NCBI RefSeq assembly: GCF_007859315.1
Contig: NZ_VOHA01000020.1
Location: 1-64,000, forward strand
Source of the DNA: Reyranella sp. CPCC 100927
GTDB lineage: Bacteria; Pseudomonadota; Alphaproteobacteria; Reyranellales; Reyranellaceae
DNA length: 64,000 bases
Direction: 5' to 3'
In this document: positions 17,098-25,642 of the stretch, piece after piece
Layout of the letters: each line of letters starts with the position of its first letter
Numbering within the stretch: position 1 is the stretch's first letter
The notes under the pieces: generated by a model
The model's database searches: none
What the model saw: only the letters and a program-made list of their open reading frames with translations
Told to the model about the DNA's origin: nothing
Position numbers and translations under genes: made by a program

Positions 17098-18114
17098 ATG
17101 TCGATACGCAACCTGTGCACCGCAGCGGCCTTGGCGCTTTGCGGGCTGTCCACCATCGCCCGGGCGCAGGAGCTGACGGTCTATACGGCGCTGGAAGCCG
17201 ACCAGACCAAGGCGTACCAGGCCGCGTTCGAGAAGGCCAACGCCGGCGTCAAGATTCGCTGGGTCCGTGATTCGACCGGCGTGGTCACGGCCAAGCTGCT
17301 GGCCGAAAAGAGCAATCCGCAGGCGGACGTGATCTTCGGCCTAGCCGCGACCTCGATCATGCTGCTGGACAAGGAAGGCATGCTGATGGCGTACGCGCCC
17401 GGCGGCCTCGACAAGATCAAGCCCGCCATGCGCGATGCGGCGCAGCCGCCGAAATGGGTGGGCATGGACGTCTGGGCGTCGGCGCTGTGCTTCAACACCA
17501 TCGAAGCCGGCAAGAAGAAGCTGGCGGCGCCGACGTCATGGGCGGACCTCGCCAAGGCCGACTATCGCGGCCAGATCGCCATGCCGAACCCGGCATCGTC
17601 GGGCACCGGCTACCTCATGGTGTCGGGCTGGCTGCAGCTGATGGGCGAGGACAAGGGCTGGGCCTTCATGGACGCCCTGCACCAGAACATCGCCGCCTAT
17701 ACCCATTCCGGCTCCAAGCCGTGCCGGCAGGCCGCGGCTGGCGAATACACCGTCGGGCTGTCCTTCGAGTACCGCGCCAACCGCACCAAGAAGGACGGCG
17801 CACCGATCGACGTCGTGCTGCCGAGCGAAGGCCTGGGCTGGGACATGGAAGCCGCGGCGATCATGGCGACAACGAAAAAGGCCGACGCGGCCAAGAAGCT
17901 GCTCGACTGGTCGGTCACGCCCGAGGCCAACCAGCTCTATGCCCAGAATTTCGCCATCGTGGCCGTGCCCGGGATCCAGGCCAGGCTCGAGCACATCAAG
18001 GGCGACGTCGAGAAGATGCTGGTGAAGAACGATTTCACCTGGGCGGCAACCAACCGCGAACGCATCCTCAACGAATGGTCACGGCGCTACGGCGGCAAGA
18101 CCGAAAAGCAGTGA
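17098..18114 (+). CDS. Putative 2-aminoethylphosphonate ABC transporter substrate-binding protein
   Basis: This 338-aa exported protein starts at the ATG at 17098, preceded by a GGAGAG ribosome site. It has a signal peptide ending IARAQ near residue 23. The mature sequence resembles iron/phosphonate-type binding proteins (ELTVYTALEADQTKAYQAAF, then LLAEKSNPQADVIFGLAA, then NPASSGTGYLMVSGWLQL). The class is shared with ferric-iron binders, so the ligand is assigned mainly from the operon: fused permease, FAD oxidoreductase and phosphonatase follow. It should capture an aminophosphonate in the periplasm. Confidence 0.85.
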   Translation: MSIRNLCTAAALALCGLSTIARAQELTVYTALEADQTKAYQAAFEKANAGVKIRWVRDSTGVVTAKLLAEKSNPQADVIFGLAATSIMLLDKEGMLMAYAPGGLDKIKPAMRDAAQPPKWVGMDVWASALCFNTIEAGKKKLAAPTSWADLAKADYRGQIAMPNPASSGTGYLMVSGWLQLMGEDKGWAFMDALHQNIAAYTHSGSKPCRQAAAGEYTVGLSFEYRANRTKKDGAPIDVVLPSEGLGWDMEAAAIMATTKKADAAKKLLDWSVTPEANQLYAQNFAIVAVPGIQARLEHIKGDVEKMLVKNDFTWAATNRERILNEWSRRYGGKTEKQ

Positions 18115-18131
18115 TCGCACGCGGAGGCACC

Positions 18132-19253
18132 ATGCAGACGCAGACTCCATCTGCCGCATCGTCATCGCCCGAGCCCTATCTGAAGATCCGCGGTGTCACC
18201 AAGCGCTTCGACAAATTCACCGCGCTGCAGGCGATCGATCTCGATATCTATCCCGGCGAGTTCGTGTCGTTCCTCGGCCCGTCGGGCTGCGGCAAGACCA
18301 CGCTGCTGCGTGCGATCTCAGGATTGGACGTTCAGTCGGAGGGCACGATCAGCCAGGGCGGCAAGGACATCTCGACGCTGCCGGTCAACCAGCGCGATTT
18401 CGGCATCGTCTTCCAGTCCTATGCATTGTTTCCCAACCTGCGGATCAAGGACAACGTGGCCTATGGGCTGGTGTCGGCCGGTCGCAGCCGATCGGAGATT
18501 TCCACCCGGGTGACCGAACTGCTGGCGCTTGTCGGCCTGTCGGACCAGGCCATGAAATTTCCGGCGCAGCTGTCGGGTGGCCAGCAGCAACGCATCGCTC
18601 TGGCCCGCGCGCTGGCGCTGTCACCCGGCCTGCTGCTGCTCGACGAACCCCTGTCGGCACTGGATGCCCGCGTGCGGGCACGCCTGCGCGGCGAGATCCG
18701 CGATCTGCAGCAGCGCCTGGGCATCACCACCATCATGGTGACGCACGACCAGGAAGAGGCGCTCACCATGTCCGACCGTATCGTGGTGATGAGCCGCGGC
18801 CGCATCGAACAGGTCGGCACGCCCGACGAGGTGTACAGCCGCCCCGCCTCGCCTTTCGTCGCCGATTTCGTCGGTCGCATGAATTTCCTCGACGGCCGGC
18901 TGGTGGCGCCCAACCAGGCCAACTGCAAGGGCGTCGATCTCACGTTCGCCGGCGAAATGACCTACGCCGCCGAAACGCAAGTCACCGTCTGCGTGCGCCC
19001 GGAAGATATCGTGGTCCGCAACATCAACGGCGCGAACACCAACGTCTTCGACGCTGATGTCGGCGTCATGGAGTTCGTCGGCAACCATTTCGCCACGACG
19101 CTGCATATCAACGGCACCAACCTCAATGTTGCCGCCGACCTGTCGATGAACGACGTGCGCGATCTGGGCGTCAAGCCGGGCGGCACGATCAAGGCCCTGC
19201 TGCCGGCCGACCGGCTGCGGGTCTTCGCGACCCCCGGTGCAGCCGCGCAATGA
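18132..19253 (+). CDS. phnT: Putative 2-aminoethylphosphonate ABC transporter ATP-binding protein
   Basis: This 373-aa protein starts at ATG 18132 with GGAGG 5-9 nt upstream, 17 bp after the binding-protein stop. Walker A is GPSGCGKTT near residue 50, the signature LSGGQQQR is near 148, and Walker B LLLLDEPLSALD is near 167. A C-terminal TOBE-like domain (about 250-370) is present, as in spermidine/iron/phosphonate importers. Within this operon it most likely powers aminophosphonate uptake; by sequence alone it could be read as PotA- or FbpC-like. Confidence 0.85.
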   Translation: MQTQTPSAASSSPEPYLKIRGVTKRFDKFTALQAIDLDIYPGEFVSFLGPSGCGKTTLLRAISGLDVQSEGTISQGGKDISTLPVNQRDFGIVFQSYALFPNLRIKDNVAYGLVSAGRSRSEISTRVTELLALVGLSDQAMKFPAQLSGGQQQRIALARALALSPGLLLLDEPLSALDARVRARLRGEIRDLQQRLGITTIMVTHDQEEALTMSDRIVVMSRGRIEQVGTPDEVYSRPASPFVADFVGRMNFLDGRLVAPNQANCKGVDLTFAGEMTYAAETQVTVCVRPEDIVVRNINGANTNVFDADVGVMEFVGNHFATTLHINGTNLNVAADLSMNDVRDLGVKPGGTIKALLPADRLRVFATPGAAAQ

Positions 19254-19272
19254 CCTATCGCCGCGCGCCGTC

Positions 19273-20979
19273 ATGACCGCCGTGGCCGTCGAAGCCGCGC
19301 CGGCGCGGCCCGTGCGCCAGCGCATGAGCCGCGACGACGTCATCATGCGCGTGGTGCTGACGCTGTTGGCAGCGTGGCTGCTGCTCACGGTGCTGCTGCC
19401 GTTATGGAGTCTACTGGCCAAGAGCTTCGAGTCGCCTGACGGCCGCTTCGTCGGGCTGGCGAACTTCGTCCAGTATTTCGCCAATCCTCAGCTCACCCAG
19501 TCGATCCTCAACAGCGTATGGATCGCCTTCGTGAGCACGCTGCTCTGCGTGTTCCTGGCCTTTCTCTATGCCTACGGTGTCACGCGCACCTGTATGCCCT
19601 GGCGCGGCGCCTTCAAGATCGTGGCGCAGATTCCCCTGCTCGCCCCGTCCTTGCTGCCGGCCATCAGCCTGGTTTACCTGTTCGGCAATCAGGGCTTTGC
19701 CAAGGACATCCTGTTCGGCCACTCGATCTACGGACCGATCGGGATCGTGATGGGGGAGGTGTTCTGGGCCTTCCCGCACGCGCTGATCATCGTCACGACG
19801 GCGCTGGCGACGGCCGACGCCCGGCTTTACGAAGCCGCCGACGCGCTCAAGGCTGGGGCATGGCGCACGTTCTGGACGGTCACCGTACCCGGTGCGCGCT
19901 ATGGCCTCATCAGTGCGACGTTCGTGGTGTTCACGCTGATCATCACCGATTTCGGCGTGCCCAAGGTGATCGGCGGTCAATACGACGTGCTGGCCACCGA
20001 TATCTACAAGCAGGTGATCGGCCAGCAGAACTTCCAGATGGGTGCCGTGGTCGGCCTGATCCTGCTGTTGCCGGCGGTGCTTGCCTTCGTCATCGACCAG
20101 GTGCTGCAACGCCGTCAGTCGGCACTGCTGTCGGCGCGCGCCGTACCCTATCAGCCCAAACCGAATCGCGCGATCGACACGGCCCTCTTCGCGGCCTGCG
20201 GGCTGATTGCCGTCGCCATCCTGGTCATCATCGGCGTCGCCTTCTTCGCCTCGATCGCGACCCTGTGGCCCTACAACCTCACGCCGTCACTCAAGAACTA
20301 CAACTTCGACGATGTCGACGGCGGCGGCTGGGAGAGCTTCTTCAATTCGCTTCAGATGGCGGCGCTGGCGGCGGTCTTCGGCACCGCCGTCGTATTCCTC
20401 GGCGCCTACCTGGTCGAGAAAACCCGCGGATACCGGCCCGGACGGGCAATCTACCAGTTCCTCGCCTTGCTGCCGCTGGCGGTGCCCGGCCTGGTGCTGG
20501 GGCTGGGTTACATTTTCTTCTTCAATGCGCCGGGTAATCCGCTGAACCTCGTCTACGGCACGATGGTCATTCTGGTCATGTGCACGGTGGCGCACTTCTA
20601 TTCGGTGGCGCACCTGACGGCGGTCACCGCGCTCAAGCAGATCGATCAGGAGTTCGAGACGGTGTCGGCGTCCCTGCGCGTGCCCTTCTACCGCACCTTC
20701 TTCCGGGTCACGCTGCCGGTCTGCCTGCCGGCAGTGCTCGACATCGCCATGTACCTGTTCGTCAACGCTCTGACCACGGTCTCGGCCGTGGTCTTCCTCT
20801 ACGCGCCGCAGACCACCCTGGCGTCGATCGCGGTGCTGAACATGGACGATGCCGGTGATGTGGCCCCCGCGGCAGCCATGGCCATGACGCTGTTCTTCAC
20901 CGCGGTCGTCGTGCGCGTTCTCTACACCGCCGCGACACGGCGCCTGCTGGCCCGTTCGCAGGCCTGGCGCTTGCGATGA
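19273..20979 (+). CDS. Putative 2-aminoethylphosphonate ABC transporter permease (two fused permease domains)
   Basis: This 568-aa membrane protein contains two binding-protein-dependent permease domains in tandem, about residues 30-290 and 310-560, with some 12 membrane segments. EAA-type loops are visible at EAADALKAGAWRTFWTVTVPG and FETVSASLRVPFYRTFFRVTLP. The fused form replaces a permease heterodimer, as in FbpB- and PhnU2-like transporters. I chose ATG 19273, 20 bp after the ATPase stop; a GTG at 19237 inside that gene is possible. Its stop overlaps the FAD oxidoreductase start by 4 bp. Confidence 0.87.
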   Translation: MTAVAVEAAPARPVRQRMSRDDVIMRVVLTLLAAWLLLTVLLPLWSLLAKSFESPDGRFVGLANFVQYFANPQLTQSILNSVWIAFVSTLLCVFLAFLYAYGVTRTCMPWRGAFKIVAQIPLLAPSLLPAISLVYLFGNQGFAKDILFGHSIYGPIGIVMGEVFWAFPHALIIVTTALATADARLYEAADALKAGAWRTFWTVTVPGARYGLISATFVVFTLIITDFGVPKVIGGQYDVLATDIYKQVIGQQNFQMGAVVGLILLLPAVLAFVIDQVLQRRQSALLSARAVPYQPKPNRAIDTALFAACGLIAVAILVIIGVAFFASIATLWPYNLTPSLKNYNFDDVDGGGWESFFNSLQMAALAAVFGTAVVFLGAYLVEKTRGYRPGRAIYQFLALLPLAVPGLVLGLGYIFFFNAPGNPLNLVYGTMVILVMCTVAHFYSVAHLTAVTALKQIDQEFETVSASLRVPFYRTFFRVTLPVCLPAVLDIAMYLFVNALTTVSAVVFLYAPQTTLASIAVLNMDDAGDVAPAAAMAMTLFFTAVVVRVLYTAATRRLLARSQAWRLR

Positions 20980-22133
20980 CCACGACCGCCCTTTCCCTCG
21001 GTACATTCGACGTCGCCGTTGTCGGCGCCGGCATCGTCGGCCTGGCCCATGCGCTGGCCGCCGCGCGGCGCGGCAAGCGCGTCGTCGTGATCGACCGCGA
21101 CGCGCAGGCCAACGGCGCCTCGATCCGCAATTTCGGCTTCATCACCGTCACCGGCCAGCAGGCCGGCGATTGCTGGCGCCGTGCCAAACGCTCGAGTGAA
21201 ATCTGGGCCGAGGTGGCGCCACAGGCCGGCATCGCGATCGAGCAGCGCGGTGCCTGCATCGTCGCCCGCCGGCCGGAAGCCTATGACGTGCTGGCTGCCT
21301 TCCAGCAGACCGAGATGGGACGTGACTGCCGGTTGATCACGCCGGCGCAAGCCGCCGAGCATGTGCCGGCATTGCGGCGGGATGCCCTGCAGGCCGCGTT
21401 GTGGTCGCCGCATGATCTGCGGGTCGAAAGCCGCACGGCAATCCCGGCGCTGGCGCGGTGGCTGGCCGAGGCACTTGATGTCACCTTCCTGCGGTCAACC
21501 CTGGTCAGGGACATCGCGCCGCCGCACATCGATACGACGCGCGGGTGGATCGACGCCGATGTCGTCATCGTCTGCCCGGGGACGGATTTCCAGACCCTGT
21601 ACGCCGACCGTATCGCCGCCCAGGGCGTGCGCACCTGCCAGTTGCACATGCTGCGGCTCGAGCCGGCGCAACCCATTCCCCGCCTGGCCACGCCGGTGAT
21701 GTCGGATCTCAGCATGGGCCGCTACCTGGGCTTTGCCGAGCTGCCCCAGGCGGCCGCGCTGAAACAGCGGCTGGCGGCCGAACAGGCGGCGGCACTGGAG
21801 CACGGCGTGCATCTGATCGTGGTGCAGTCTGCCGACGGCAGCCTGGTGGTCGGCGACAGCCACCACTACGGCGAGACGGTCGCGCCTTTCGCGCCGGCGC
21901 TGGTCGACGACGTCATCCTGGAAGAATTCGACGCCGTCTTCGACCTGCCCGGCAGACGCGTGCGCGAGCGCTGGGTGGGTTCCTATGCCTCGGCCGACGA
22001 CAAGCTGATGTTCGTCGATCGCCCCAGCGACGACGTGCGCATCGTGATGGTCACCAGCGGCACCGGTGCCTCGACGGGCTTCGCGATCGGCGACGAGGTC
22101 ATCGGCGAGCTTTTCGACTCGCAGAACCAGTAA
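20976..22133 (+). CDS. FAD-dependent oxidoreductase (DAO family) of a phosphonate operon, TIGR03364-like
   Basis: This 385-aa protein has the FAD-binding GAGIVGLAHALAAARRG near residue 16-32 and the motif ASIRNFGFITVTGQQ near 48-62, characteristic of the DAO subgroup found beside phosphonatases. Near the C-terminus SGTGASTGFAIGDEVIGEL completes the FAD site. It is translationally coupled to the permease. By family it is expected to oxidatively remove the amino (or N-methylamino) group of an aminophosphonate, giving phosphonoacetaldehyde for PhnX. No PhnW aminotransferase gene is in the operon, so this enzyme probably takes that role. The exact substrate is inference. Confidence 0.8.
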   Translation: MTTTALSLGTFDVAVVGAGIVGLAHALAAARRGKRVVVIDRDAQANGASIRNFGFITVTGQQAGDCWRRAKRSSEIWAEVAPQAGIAIEQRGACIVARRPEAYDVLAAFQQTEMGRDCRLITPAQAAEHVPALRRDALQAALWSPHDLRVESRTAIPALARWLAEALDVTFLRSTLVRDIAPPHIDTTRGWIDADVVIVCPGTDFQTLYADRIAAQGVRTCQLHMLRLEPAQPIPRLATPVMSDLSMGRYLGFAELPQAAALKQRLAAEQAAALEHGVHLIVVQSADGSLVVGDSHHYGETVAPFAPALVDDVILEEFDAVFDLPGRRVRERWVGSYASADDKLMFVDRPSDDVRIVMVTSGTGASTGFAIGDEVIGELFDSQNQ

Positions 22134-22144
22134 CGGAGCGTTCC

Positions 22145-22945
22145 ATGCACCTGAAAGCGGTCGTCTTCGACTGGGCGGGTACGGTCGTCGATCACGGGTC
22201 GCGGGCGCCGATGGGCGCCTTCGTCGAGGTGTTCACCCGGTTCGGCGTGCAACTCACGATCGCCGAGGCGCGTGGGCCCATGGGACTACCCAAATGGGAT
22301 CACATCAAGGCACTGACGGTGCAGCCCGATATCGCCGAACGCTGGCGCCAGGCGCACGGTGCGCTGCCGACCGATGCCGACGTCGATCGGATATACGAGG
22401 TCTTCGTGCCGTTGAACGCCAAGGTCGTCACCAACTACGCCGACCTGATTCCCGGCGTGCTCGAGACGGTCGCGGACGCACGCCAGCGCGGGCTCAAGAT
22501 CGGATCGACCACCGGCTATACGCGCGACATCATGGAGCCGCTGCTGCCGGTGGCGGCGGCGCAGGGCTATGCACCTGACAACCTGGTTTGCGCCGGCGAC
22601 CTACCCCATGGTCGCCCCACGCCCCTGATGATGTACAAGTGCTTTGTCGATCTCGGCGTGTGGCCGGCATCAGCGGTCGTCAAGGTTGACGACACGACAC
22701 CGGGTATCGCCGAAGGTCTCGCAGCGGGCACCTGGACGGTGGGCCTTGCGATGTCGGGCAATGCTCTGGGTCTTTCGCGCGAGGAACTGGATGCGTTGCC
22801 GGCGCCGGAGCGCGCGACGCGACGCAGCCACGCAACGCGCGAGCTGATCCTGGCCGGCGCTCACTATGTCATCGACAGCGTCGCCGACCTGCCCCCCATT
22901 CTCGACCTGATCGAAGGTCGGCTGGCCCGCGGCGAGCGGCCCTGA
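22145..22945 (+). CDS. phnX: Phosphonoacetaldehyde hydrolase (phosphonatase)
   Basis: This 266-aa HAD-superfamily enzyme cleaves the C-P bond of phosphonoacetaldehyde to acetaldehyde and phosphate. The nucleophile is Asp9 in VVFDWAGTVVD, with the Ala11 typical of phosphonatases. The Schiff-base lysine is Lys50 in PMGLPKWDHIK. STTGYTRDIM and KVDDTTPGIAEG supply the remaining HAD motifs. GGAG precedes the ATG, 11 bp after the oxidoreductase stop. These residues distinguish it from ordinary HAD phosphatases and support the phosphonate role of the whole operon. Confidence 0.94.
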   Translation: MHLKAVVFDWAGTVVDHGSRAPMGAFVEVFTRFGVQLTIAEARGPMGLPKWDHIKALTVQPDIAERWRQAHGALPTDADVDRIYEVFVPLNAKVVTNYADLIPGVLETVADARQRGLKIGSTTGYTRDIMEPLLPVAAAQGYAPDNLVCAGDLPHGRPTPLMMYKCFVDLGVWPASAVVKVDDTTPGIAEGLAAGTWTVGLAMSGNALGLSREELDALPAPERATRRSHATRELILAGAHYVIDSVADLPPILDLIEGRLARGERP

Positions 22946-23006
22946 TCCTCGCCCCGTTGCGACGCGGGCTGGTCGGGTCATCACATGGCATCATGTTGCT
23001 CAATCA

Positions 23007-23038
23007 GGTACTGATATTGGATAGTCATCGTTAGTACC
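23007..23038. promoter_or_regulatory. Inverted repeat upstream of the ParD-like gene
   Basis: GGTACT (23007-23012) and AGTACC (23033-23038) flank a 20-bp AT-leaning centre, ending 13 bp before the antitoxin start. ParD-type antitoxins normally repress their own promoter at such sites. This is an inferred operator. Confidence 0.35.
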
Positions 23039-23051
23039 TTGAGGCCGCCCC

Positions 23052-23351
23052 GTGCCAAAAGAAGCTGTGTTCACACTCAAACTGGAAGCGGATCTGCGCG
23101 ACCAATTCATGGCAGAAGCGGCTGCGACCGATCGACCCGCTTCTCAGCTTGTTCGCGAGTTCATGCGTGAATTCGTCGAGCGTCAGCAAAACGCTCGCGA
23201 ACACGATGCATGGTTTCGCGCCGAGGTCACGCGGTCGCTGGATGAGGCGAAAGACCCGACGGTCGAACGCATCTCCCATGAAGAGATTCGGAGACAATGG
23301 CGCAGTCAGCGCGCTGCATTCGAAAAGCGTACTCGCCGGAAAACAAAATGA
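23052..23351 (+). CDS. Ribbon-helix-helix antitoxin-like protein (ParD/CopG type)
   Basis: This 99-aa protein starts at a GTG. Residues about 5-45 (FTLKLEADLRDQFMAEAAAT, then RPASQLVREFMREFV) form a ribbon-helix-helix DNA-binding motif. The C-terminal half is charged and probably wraps the toxin. Its stop overlaps the ATG of the ParE-like remnant by 4 bp, the usual antitoxin-first layout. The antitoxin looks intact while its toxin does not. Confidence 0.8.
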   Translation: MPKEAVFTLKLEADLRDQFMAEAAATDRPASQLVREFMREFVERQQNAREHDAWFRAEVTRSLDEAKDPTVERISHEEIRRQWRSQRAAFEKRTRRKTK

Positions 23352-23503
23352 GAGTCGAGTGGCTGTCGGTTGCCGCCCGCAATCACACCAGCCAGCTCGT
23401 CGTAAGCAGCACGCCCTTTGTCATCGTCTATCGTATCGAAGGCAAAGTGATCATTATTTTGCGCCTTCTCCATGGTGCACAACAGTGGCCGCCTGCGTCG
23501 TAG
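23348..23503 (+). pseudogene. ParE/RelE-type toxin remnant with internal deletion
   Basis: This 51-codon frame starts at an ATG overlapping the antitoxin stop. It begins MRVEWLSVAARN, matching ParE N-termini, and ends VIVYRIEGKVIIILRLLHGAQQW, the typical ParE C-terminus. The helical middle (usually about 40-45 residues of a 95-100-aa protein) is missing, and the join falls around HTSQLVVSSTP. The frame survived, so a short peptide could be made, but the fold lacks its helical hairpin and should be inactive. An in-frame deletion of an ancestral toxin explains this best. Confidence 0.7.
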
Positions 23504-23560
23504 CCCGCCCGCCGCGCCACGGTCTGCAGAGAGAGTTCCATCAGCCCCTTCCTCATCGGT

Positions 23561-24583
23561 TCACGTCGTGGCGCGCGCAATCAGCTGCACGCCAAGGTCG
23601 ATGCGCTGGGCGCCGCTGGGCTTGCCGGCAACTGCCGCCAGCAGCAGGTCGGCGGCGCGGCTGCCGATCTCCAGGCCACTGATGCGCACGGTGGTCAGCG
23701 GCGGCACCATTTCGCGCGCCAGGTCCTGATCACCGAAGCCGGCGATCGCCAGACGCTGCGGCACGGTAACGCCGCGGCGCTGACATTCCAGCAAAGCGCC
23801 GATGGCCAGCACGTCGGTCGACAGGAAGACCGCGTCAACCGGCTGGCCGTCATCGAGGATCCGGCTCACGGCGTCGCGGCCGTGCGCGACCATGCCGGGA
23901 CTGGGAACCGTGATGGCCGGCGGCGGCGCCACGCCGGCGGCGGCCAACGTGGCTTCGAATCCCTCCCGCCGAGCCTTCGATCGCGCATCGGCGCCACCCA
24001 CGAACCGGATCCGGCGATAGCCCCGGGCGACAAAATGCTCGGCCACCACACGCCCGGCGGCAGCATTGGAAAAACCGACAACATGATCGATCGGACGTCG
24101 CATCATCTCCCAGGTCTGCACGATGGGAATCCCGGCCGCCGTCAGCATGCGCCCCGTTGCCGCTGACAACGGCGCGCCGACCAGCATCAGCGCATCGGGC
24201 CGGCGGCCCAGCATTGCGGTCACCAGGGCTTTTTCACGTTGCGCGTCGTAGCCGGTCTGCCCCAGCAGGATCGTGTATCCCGCTCCTTCCAGGCGGTCCG
24301 ACAAGCCTTGGATCGTGTCGGCAAAGATCGAGTTGGCGATGGTGGGCACGATCGCGGCGATGATCCGGCTGCGGCTGCCGGCCAGCGCCCCGGCGGTCAG
24401 GTTGGGCACGTATCCAATGCGGCGGACCGCCGCCATCACCGCCTGCCGCGTCGCCGGTGTCACCGCATCGGGCGTGTTGAGCACGCGGCTCACGGTCACA
24501 AGGGACACGCCGGCCAGCCGGGCAACGTCTTCCATGCGTGGACGGCCAGGTGCAGCAGCTCGCGTTCGGGTTTTCGGTTTCAT
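23561..24583 (-). CDS. LacI-family transcriptional regulator (GntR/gluconate-repressor-like)
   Basis: This 340-aa protein starts at MKPKTRTR (ATG 24583). The DNA-binding headpiece is MEDVARLAGVSLVTVSRVLN near residue 17-36, followed by hinge helix NLTAGALAGSRS. The effector domain has typical LacI segments (IAAIVPTIANSIFADTIQGL, then DAVFLSTDVLAIGALLE). It diverges from the PhyH gene, and two LacI-type operators lie in the gap (24640-24679). I infer that it represses the PhyH-MFS operon and itself until a sugar acid or similar inducer binds. Confidence 0.92.
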   Translation of the reverse strand: MKPKTRTRAAAPGRPRMEDVARLAGVSLVTVSRVLNTPDAVTPATRQAVMAAVRRIGYVPNLTAGALAGSRSRIIAAIVPTIANSIFADTIQGLSDRLEGAGYTILLGQTGYDAQREKALVTAMLGRRPDALMLVGAPLSAATGRMLTAAGIPIVQTWEMMRRPIDHVVGFSNAAAGRVVAEHFVARGYRRIRFVGGADARSKARREGFEATLAAAGVAPPPAITVPSPGMVAHGRDAVSRILDDGQPVDAVFLSTDVLAIGALLECQRRGVTVPQRLAIAGFGDQDLAREMVPPLTTVRISGLEIGSRAADLLLAAVAGKPSGAQRIDLGVQLIARATT

Positions 24584-24639
24584 GGCGCCACTCAAGCACG
24601 ACCGGCGACGGACAGACAGGGGCTGTTGCGCCGCTTGAC

Positions 24640-24679
24640 AATGAAAGCGCTTCCACATGAATATGGAAGCGCTTTCATT
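24640..24679. promoter_or_regulatory. Twin LacI-type operators in an inverted repeat
   Basis: Arms AATGAAAGCGCTTCCA (24640-24655) and TGGAAGCGCTTTCATT (24664-24679) are perfect inverted copies with an 8-bp spacer. Each arm contains the AAGCGCTT core palindrome of LacI/GalR operators. Core centres are about 24 bp apart, so two dimers could bind side by side. The pair sits 14 bp before the PhyH start codon and about 57 bp before the LacI start. Confidence 0.8.
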
Positions 24680-24692
24680 CGGGAGGCCTCCG

Positions 24693-25568
24693 ATGATCTC
24701 CGAACGCGACGTCGAAATCTATCGCCGGGAAGGCTACATCGTCGTTCCGGACGTGCTGGATGCCGACGAGATCGCACAGCTGCAGGCGGTGATCGACGGC
24801 CTGATCGCGCACGCCGCCACCATCGATACGCATGACGACGTTTACGACCTGGAGCCCTCGCACAGCCGGGCGCAGCCGCGGGTGCGACGCATCAAGACAC
24901 CGCACAAGATCGACCCGCGGTTTGCCGCCCTGGCGCGCCACCCCAACGTGCTGGCGATCCTGTCAAAGCTGATCGGTCCCGACCTGCGCCTGCACGGCTC
25001 CAAGCTCAACATGAAGGCGCCGCACTACGGTTCGCCCGTCGAGTGGCATCAGGACTGGGCCTTCTACCCCCATACCAACGACGACATCCTGGCGATCGGC
25101 GTCATGCTGGACGACATGGAGCTCAGCAACGGTCCGCTGCTGGTGGTACCCGGCTCGCATACGGGACCGATCTACGATCATCACGCCGATGGCGTCTTCT
25201 GCGGCGCGATCGCGCCCGACGAGGTCGGACAGGAGGCCAGCCGCGCCGTGCCGCTCACCGGGCGCGCCGGTTCGATGTCGTTCCATCATGTGCGCCTGCT
25301 GCACGGCTCGGCGCTCAACACGTCCAACCGGCGGCGCCAGCTGCTGCTCTATGAGGTGGCGGCCGCCGATGCCTGGCCGCTGGTCGGTGTCTCGAGCCTC
25401 GCCGAGTTCGACGGCCGGATGATCGCCGGACAACCGACGATCACGCCTCGGGTGACACCGGTGCCGGTACGCATGCCGCTGCCACCCGCCGCACATCAGG
25501 GATCGATCTACGAGAACCAGACCGGCAGCCGGCAGCGGTTCTTCGCCACCGCCGACGCGGTGAATTGA
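24693..25568 (+). CDS. Phytanoyl-CoA dioxygenase (PhyH) family oxygenase
   Basis: This 291-aa non-haem Fe(II)/2-oxoglutarate oxygenase shows the metal triad His119-x-Asp121 (EWHQDWAFY) and His204 (RLLHGSALN), with the distal 2-oxoglutarate Arg in SNRRRQ. The start is ATG 24693 behind GGGAGG at 24681; an ATG at 24657 inside the operator is less likely. The family hydroxylates small molecules ranging from phytanoyl-CoA to ectoine. The LacI regulator and the sugar-acid enzymes nearby suggest a catabolic substrate, but it is not identified. Confidence 0.88.
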   Translation: MISERDVEIYRREGYIVVPDVLDADEIAQLQAVIDGLIAHAATIDTHDDVYDLEPSHSRAQPRVRRIKTPHKIDPRFAALARHPNVLAILSKLIGPDLRLHGSKLNMKAPHYGSPVEWHQDWAFYPHTNDDILAIGVMLDDMELSNGPLLVVPGSHTGPIYDHHADGVFCGAIAPDEVGQEASRAVPLTGRAGSMSFHHVRLLHGSALNTSNRRRQLLLYEVAAADAWPLVGVSSLAEFDGRMIAGQPTITPRVTPVPVRMPLPPAAHQGSIYENQTGSRQRFFATADAVN

Positions 25569-25570
25569 AC

Positions 25571-25619
25571 GCCCTCCCCTTCAGCCTTCGAGGGCCCCTC
25601 CCCAGCAAAGCTGGGGAGG
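25571..25619. repeat. Two GC-rich hairpins between PhyH and MFS genes
   Basis: GCCCTC (25571-25576) pairs with GAGGGC (25590-25595). CCTCCCCAGC (25597-25606) pairs with GCTGGGGAGG (25610-25619) over an AAA loop and is followed by AAAAAA. The second hairpin resembles common dispersed hairpins; compare 46286-46311. There is no U-tract on the plus strand, so it is not a standard terminator, but it may adjust the ratio of the two gene products. Confidence 0.6.
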
Positions 25620-25642
25620 AAAAAACGATCAGGAGGAAACGC

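Noticed and set aside
18132-19253. Reading the ATPase and binding protein as a ferric iron transporter
   Set aside because: The sequence families overlap, but the coupled phosphonatase, TIGR03364-like oxidoreductase and Pho box make aminophosphonate uptake more likely.
24657-24692. Earlier ATG start for the PhyH protein
   Set aside because: It would lie inside the LacI operator with no ribosome site; the ATG at 24693 has GGGAGG upstream and starts the conserved sequence.
25597-25625. Hairpin followed by AAAAAA as a terminator
   Set aside because: The A-run is on the plus strand downstream side and becomes a T-run before the stem on the minus strand, so it does not fit an intrinsic terminator for either direction.
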